64,000 bases of DNA, taken from NCBI RefSeq assembly GCF_030063335.1, contig NZ_JASISW010000011.1, positions 1-64,000 of the forward strand, in the 5' to 3' direction. Under the pieces are notes generated by a model. That model was not told the DNA's origin, ran no database searches, and worked only from the letters and a program-made list of their open reading frames with translations. How positions within the stretch are numbered: the stretch's first letter is position 1; every line of letters begins with the position of its first letter. Below, in pieces: positions 60,698-64,000 of this stretch. The position numbers were made by a program, and so were the translations under genes. Origin of the DNA: Rhodococcus sp. G-MC3 (lineage in GTDB: Bacteria > Actinomycetota > Actinomycetes > Mycobacteriales > Mycobacteriaceae).

Positions 60698-61348
60698 ATG
60701 GAAAAGGCAGGTACCGTGACTGTTCAGAATTTGTCGGCTTCGCACCAGCAGAGTCCCGTTATGACTTCGGCCGCTTCCGGCCTGAATCTCAGCGACTCGG
60801 TGTACGAGCGTCTGCTTCGCGAGCGCATCATCTTCCTCGGTTCTCAGGTCGACGATGACATCGCCAACAAGCTGTGCGCACAGATTCTCCTTCTCTCCGC
60901 CGAGGACGCCACTCGCGACATCGCGCTCTACATCAACTCGCCCGGCGGCTCGGTCACTGCAGGCATGGCCATCTTCGACACGATGGAGTTTGCCGAGTGC
61001 GACATCGCGACCTATGGAATGGGTCTTGCGGCATCGATGGGTCAGTTCCTGCTCTCGGCAGGTGCAAAGGGCAAGCGGTACGCCCTTCCACACGCACGCA
61101 TCATGATGCACCAGCCTTCCGCGGGCATCGGTGGTAGCGCAAGCGACATCGCCATCATGGCGGAGCAGTTCGCACACACCAAGCGTGAAATGGCAGAGCT
61201 GATCGCGCAGCACACCGGCCAGACCGTCGAGCAGATCACCGAAGACTCCGACCGCGACCGCTGGTTCACTGCGGCCGCAGCCAAGGAATACGGCTTCGTG
61301 GATCACGTCGTCTCACGCGCGCGGCAGGCCGGCGGGATCGGCGAATAA
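60698..61348 (+). CDS. clpP1: ATP-dependent Clp protease proteolytic subunit 1
   Basis: 216 aa from ATG 60698; GTG 60716, closer to the AAGGCAGG stretch, is an equally possible start and both precede a processed propeptide. Ser in [16 protein letters not shown], His in [11 protein letters not shown] and Asp in DSDRDRW form the catalytic triad; [12 protein letters not shown] is the ClpP stretch for the active-site strand. Forms the mixed ClpP1P2 tetradecamer with ClpX or ClpC. Expected to be under ClgR control. Confidence 0.95.
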   Translation: MEKAGTVTVQNLSASHQQSPVMTSAASGLNLSDSVYERLLRERIIFLGSQVDDDIANKLCAQILLLSAEDATRDIALYINSPGGSVTAGMAIFDTMEFAECDIATYGMGLAASMGQFLLSAGAKGKRYALPHARIMMHQPSAGIGGSASDIAIMAEQFAHTKREMAELIAQHTGQTVEQITEDSDRDRWFTAAAAKEYGFVDHVVSRARQAGGIGE

Positions 61349-61394
61349 ATCGTCTTTCATCCCGCCCCACGATCACTCACATCTTGGAGAAACG

Positions 61395-62036
61395 ATGACA
61401 AACCTGTTCGACCCCAATCAGATGCCGTCCTCGCGGTACATCCTGCCGTCCTTCGTTGAGCACTCCAGCTACGGCGTGAAGGAATCGAACCCTTACAACA
61501 AGCTGTTCGAGGAACGAATCATCTTCCTCGGCGTGCAGGTCGACGACGCATCGGCGAACGACGTCATGGCCCAGCTGCTCGTGCTCGAAGGACTCGACCC
61601 CGACCGCGACATCACGATGTACATCAACTCGCCCGGCGGGTCATTCACGTCGCTGATGGCCATTTACGACACGATGCAGTACGTGCGCGCCGATGTCGCG
61701 ACCGTCTGCCTCGGGCAGGCAGCGTCGGCGGCCGCAGTCCTTCTAGCTGCGGGAACCCCCGGTAAGCGTGCGGCACTGCCGAACGCTCGCGTGCTCATCC
61801 ACCAGCCTTCCAGCGGTGGAATCCAGGGTCAGGTGTCTGACCTCGAGATCCAGGCCGCCGAGATCGAGCGTATGCGCCGCCTCATGGAGACCACCCTTGG
61901 TCGCCACACCGGCAAGGATCCCGATGTCATTCGCAAGGACACCGACCGGGACAAGATTCTGACCGCCGAACAGGCGAAGGACTACGGAATCATCGACACG
62001 GTCTTCGAATACCGGAAGTTGTCGGCACAGAAGTAG
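61395..62036 (+). CDS. clpP2: ATP-dependent Clp protease proteolytic subunit 2
   Basis: 213 aa from ATG 61395. Catalytic Ser in [16 protein letters not shown], His in [11 protein letters not shown], Asp in KDTDRDKIL. The long N-terminus ([20 protein letters not shown]) is typical of ClpP2, which provides the docking face for ClpX/ClpC in mycobacteria. It lies 46 bp after clpP1, same operon. Confidence 0.96.
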   Translation: MTNLFDPNQMPSSRYILPSFVEHSSYGVKESNPYNKLFEERIIFLGVQVDDASANDVMAQLLVLEGLDPDRDITMYINSPGGSFTSLMAIYDTMQYVRADVATVCLGQAASAAAVLLAAGTPGKRAALPNARVLIHQPSSGGIQGQVSDLEIQAAEIERMRRLMETTLGRHTGKDPDVIRKDTDRDKILTAEQAKDYGIIDTVFEYRKLSAQK

Positions 62037-62435
62037 TCCTGAGCGGGTATCTTCGCAGGACCGTCTTGCGTATCGGGTGGGTGCAGCTACTGCATCCACC
62101 CGAGATGTATGACGAGCGAGATGTAGTAACGCTTCGGAGGTCTCTCGGCGATTGATTCTCCGAAGGTACGACGACTGTGGCGTCGACCGTTTCATCTCTC
62201 CTCGGAATTCTCGAGAACGAGCAGACTCGGACGGCGAATCACCGGAAACAACTCACCTATGTTCCAAGAACACGGGTACGGTCGCATGCAGGGGTCGAAG
62301 GCTGACATTCGACAAGTCGGTGTTTCGACAAGTCGGTGTTTCGACAATGCTGTGGATCGAGAAGTTGCTCAGGCCGATGGACATCCACCAGGGTGCTTTC
62401 GGCTGAACGCGGACAAGGGAAGTAGGAACCTCCGA
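62037..62435 (+). other. 400-bp leader between clpP2 and clpX; no gene
   Basis: No convincing coding sequence: the in-frame extension upstream of clpX contains no ribosome site and is not protein-like. It contains a repeated GAGATGTA (62102 and 62119) and a 16-bp tandem array (62308-62347). Probably holds an independent clpX promoter and a 5' UTR. Confidence 0.6.
62308..62347 (+). repeat. 16-bp tandem repeat (2.5 copies) upstream of clpX
   Basis: TTCGACAAGTCGGTGT at 62308-62323 and 62324-62339, followed by TTCGACAA (62340-62347). Each full unit contains the mini-palindrome CGAC-AA-GTCG, giving two phased inverted repeats 16 bp apart. It could be an operator array or a slippage repeat. Confidence 0.8.
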
Positions 62436-63716
62436 ATGGCACGCATCGGTGACGGTGGCGATCTGCTGAAATGCTCTTTCTGCGGTAAGAGCCAGAAGCA
62501 GGTGAAGAAGCTCATTGCGGGACCAGGGGTGTACATCTGCGATGAGTGCATCGACCTGTGTAACGAGATCATCGAGGAGGAGCTCGCGGAGTCGAGCGAG
62601 GTCAAGCTCGACGACCTGCCGAAGCCCTCCGAGATCCGGGACTTCCTGGAGAATTACGTTATCGGCCAGGACACGGCCAAGCGGACGCTGGCTGTAGCCG
62701 TCTATAACCATTACAAGCGCATTCAGGCGGGCGACAAGGCGCGGGATGCTCGCGGTGAGACCGTTGAGCTGGCCAAGTCCAACATTCTGATGCTTGGTCC
62801 CACAGGTTGTGGGAAGACCTATCTCGCGCAGACCCTGGCGAAGATGCTGAACGTACCGTTCGCCATCGCCGACGCGACTGCACTCACCGAAGCCGGTTAC
62901 GTCGGTGAGGACGTCGAGAACATCCTTCTCAAGCTGATTCAAGCTGCCGACTATGACGTCAAGCGTGCCGAGACTGGAATCATCTACATCGACGAGGTCG
63001 ACAAGATCGCGCGCAAGAGTGAGAATCCGTCGATCACGCGCGATGTGTCCGGAGAAGGCGTCCAGCAGGCACTGCTGAAAATTCTCGAGGGAACGCAGGC
63101 CAGTGTTCCTCCTCAGGGTGGTCGTAAGCACCCGCATCAGGAATTCATCCAGATCGACACGACGAACGTGCTCTTCATCGTCGCCGGGGCCTTTGCCGGT
63201 CTCGAGCGGATTGTCTCCGATCGCGTCGGCAAGCGTGGCCTCGGCTTCGGCGCCGAGGTTCGATCCAAGGCGGAGATCGACACGCAGGATCACTTCGCCG
63301 AGGTGATGCCAGAAGACCTCATCAAGTTCGGTTTGATCCCTGAGTTCATCGGTCGTCTGCCGGTGATCGCCTCGGTGACCAATTTGGACAAGGAATCGCT
63401 CGTGACGATTTTGTCCGAACCGAAGAACGCTTTGGTCAAGCAGTACAGCCGGCTCTTCGAGATGGACAACGTCGAACTCGAATTCACCAAGGACGCGCTC
63501 GAGGCAATTGCCGATCAGGCGATTCTGCGCGGCACAGGTGCTCGCGGTCTTCGGGCGATCCTGGAAGAGGTCCTCAACCCAGTGATGTTCGACATTCCCA
63601 GCCGTGATGATGTCGCCAAGGTCGTCGTGACCTCGGAGACCGTCAACGACAACGTGTTGCCGACCATTGTCCCGCGCAAGCCTGAGCGGCCCGAGCGTCG
63701 CGACAAGTCTGCATAG
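62436..63716 (+). CDS. clpX: ATP-dependent Clp protease ATP-binding subunit ClpX
   Basis: 426 aa from ATG 62436 ([18 protein letters not shown]). N-terminal zinc-binding domain with CSFC and CDEC, AAA+ core with Walker [10 protein letters not shown] (about 123), Walker [11 protein letters not shown], sensor/arginine region [10 protein letters not shown], and the GFG segment ([10 protein letters not shown]) that includes the ClpP-docking loop. Unfolds substrates for ClpP1P2. Ends with a strong terminator. Confidence 0.97.
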   Translation: MARIGDGGDLLKCSFCGKSQKQVKKLIAGPGVYICDECIDLCNEIIEEELAESSEVKLDDLPKPSEIRDFLENYVIGQDTAKRTLAVAVYNHYKRIQAGDKARDARGETVELAKSNILMLGPTGCGKTYLAQTLAKMLNVPFAIADATALTEAGYVGEDVENILLKLIQAADYDVKRAETGIIYIDEVDKIARKSENPSITRDVSGEGVQQALLKILEGTQASVPPQGGRKHPHQEFIQIDTTNVLFIVAGAFAGLERIVSDRVGKRGLGFGAEVRSKAEIDTQDHFAEVMPEDLIKFGLIPEFIGRLPVIASVTNLDKESLVTILSEPKNALVKQYSRLFEMDNVELEFTKDALEAIADQAILRGTGARGLRAILEEVLNPVMFDIPSRDDVAKVVVTSETVNDNVLPTIVPRKPERPERRDKSA

Positions 63717-63729
63717 GCAACCAACGTGA

Positions 63730-63768
63730 GAAAGCCCCGGGCCATCGATTCGATGGCCCGGGGCTTTC
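63730..63768 (+). terminator. Terminator between clpX and the convergent MBL-fold gene
   Basis: GAAAGCCCCGGGCCATCGA (63730-63748) and its complement (63750-63768) form a long GC stem ending in TTTC, 14 bp after clpX. Confidence 0.85.
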
Positions 63769-63779
63769 GTCGTTTCGTG

Positions 63780-64000
63780 TCAGGCGATGAAGAATGCGTG
63801 AGCAGCTGGAAGTCCGGTGACCTCGCGGTGACGCACGGCGACCTCTGGATCGTGTCCTGGCACTACGAGGTGGGGTCCGTCGGCCAATTCGTTGATGCGA
63901 TCGAACGCGCCGTACATCCCGGGGAGATCGTGAAGGATCGCGAAAGGTGAATCCGTTTCGATGTTTTCGTAGAAGTGACTTGCGTCCGAGGCCACCACGA
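63780..64000 (-). CDS. MBL-fold metallohydrolase, C-terminal part (AHL-lactonase-like), runs off window
   Basis: About 73 C-terminal residues are visible, ending FFIA and open at the right edge. VVASDASHFYENIETD, FAILHDLPGMYGAFDRINELA and LVVPGHDPEV match the C-terminal part of N-acyl-homoserine-lactonase-type metallo-beta-lactamase-fold enzymes; VASDA and PGHDP carry the late metal-ligand Asp and His. The main HxHxDH motif lies outside the window. The protein may hydrolyse lactones or other esters; quorum-quenching activity is not shown. Confidence 0.7.
   Translation of the reverse strand, partial: VVASDASHFYENIETDSPFAILHDLPGMYGAFDRINELADGPHLVVPGHDPEVAVRHREVTGLPAAHAFFIA

Noticed and set aside
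62308-62347. Tandem units upstream of clpX considered as a CRISPR array
   Set aside because: Units are only 16 bp, directly abutting with no spacers, and no cas genes are nearby.

Overview
This is a high-GC actinobacterial chromosome segment, most likely from Rhodococcus (R. fascians/Rhodococcoides-like) or a close mycolic-acid-containing relative. The evidence is frequent GTG/TTG starts, mycothiol-linked enzymes, a CmrA-type mycolate reductase beside orn and a DUF853 ATPase, paired clpP1/clpP2, and a right half whose gene order resembles, from memory, the Mycobacterium tuberculosis clpX-tig-nei2-rpiB-pepN-glbO-aglA-gdh-ettA-ssb block. It is ordinary chromosome with one visible insertion-sequence remnant at the left edge. 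No prophage, CRISPR array or rRNA was seen.

Left region (1-11845): a purine-catabolism locus. A seven-gene leftward operon carries an allophanate-hydrolase C-domain protein, hyi, glxR, gcl, a glycerate kinase, allantoicase and allantoinase. It diverges from a rightward operon of uraD, uraH, uricase and an NCS2 permease, followed by an IclR-family regulator. Together these import urate or xanthine, open urate to allantoin, split allantoin to ureidoglycolate and urea, and salvage glyoxylate through tartronate semialdehyde to phosphoglycerate. GTGGAAT/ATTCCAC operator-like sequences recur in the divergent promoter region and in front of the IclR gene. No recognisable ureidoglycolate lyase is present.

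Middle region (11900-36850): SDR and EthA-like Baeyer-Villiger monooxygenase; L,D-transpeptidase and M23 peptidase (cell wall); tRNA-His; orn; DUF853 ATPase; CmrA; a FadH-like dienoyl-CoA reductase with a PadR regulator; MFS and alpha/beta hydrolase genes; a FabR-like TetR regulator divergent from a ferredoxin reductase/acyl-CoA desaturase pair; a PucR-type regulator; tRNA-Arg; an XdhC-like protein; a CopD-CtaG fusion; a decayed DUF1905/YdeI gene; a MarR/ABC exporter pair; and a YigZ-family gene that appears to start with ATT.

Right region (36850-64000): ssb paralogue, ettA, a thioesterase, the 180-kDa NAD-glutamate dehydrogenase, a second thioesterase, aglA, a cupin, glbO, an MscS channel, an HNH endonuclease, a CtaJ-like membrane subunit with a DUF5130 protein, pepN, a mycothiol-linked DsbA-family protein, a DUF429 protein, rpiB, nei2, a Gly/Asp-rich membrane protein, a mycothiol-dependent DinB-type enzyme, tRNA-Gly and tRNA-Pro, tig, clpP1, clpP2 and clpX. 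A partial metallo-beta-lactamase-fold gene runs off the right edge. A ClgR-type box precedes clpP1.

Several convergent gene pairs are separated by long near-perfect palindromes without U-tracts. Two of these (19411-19454 and 54768-54811) are copies of the same element with a compensatory base-pair change.
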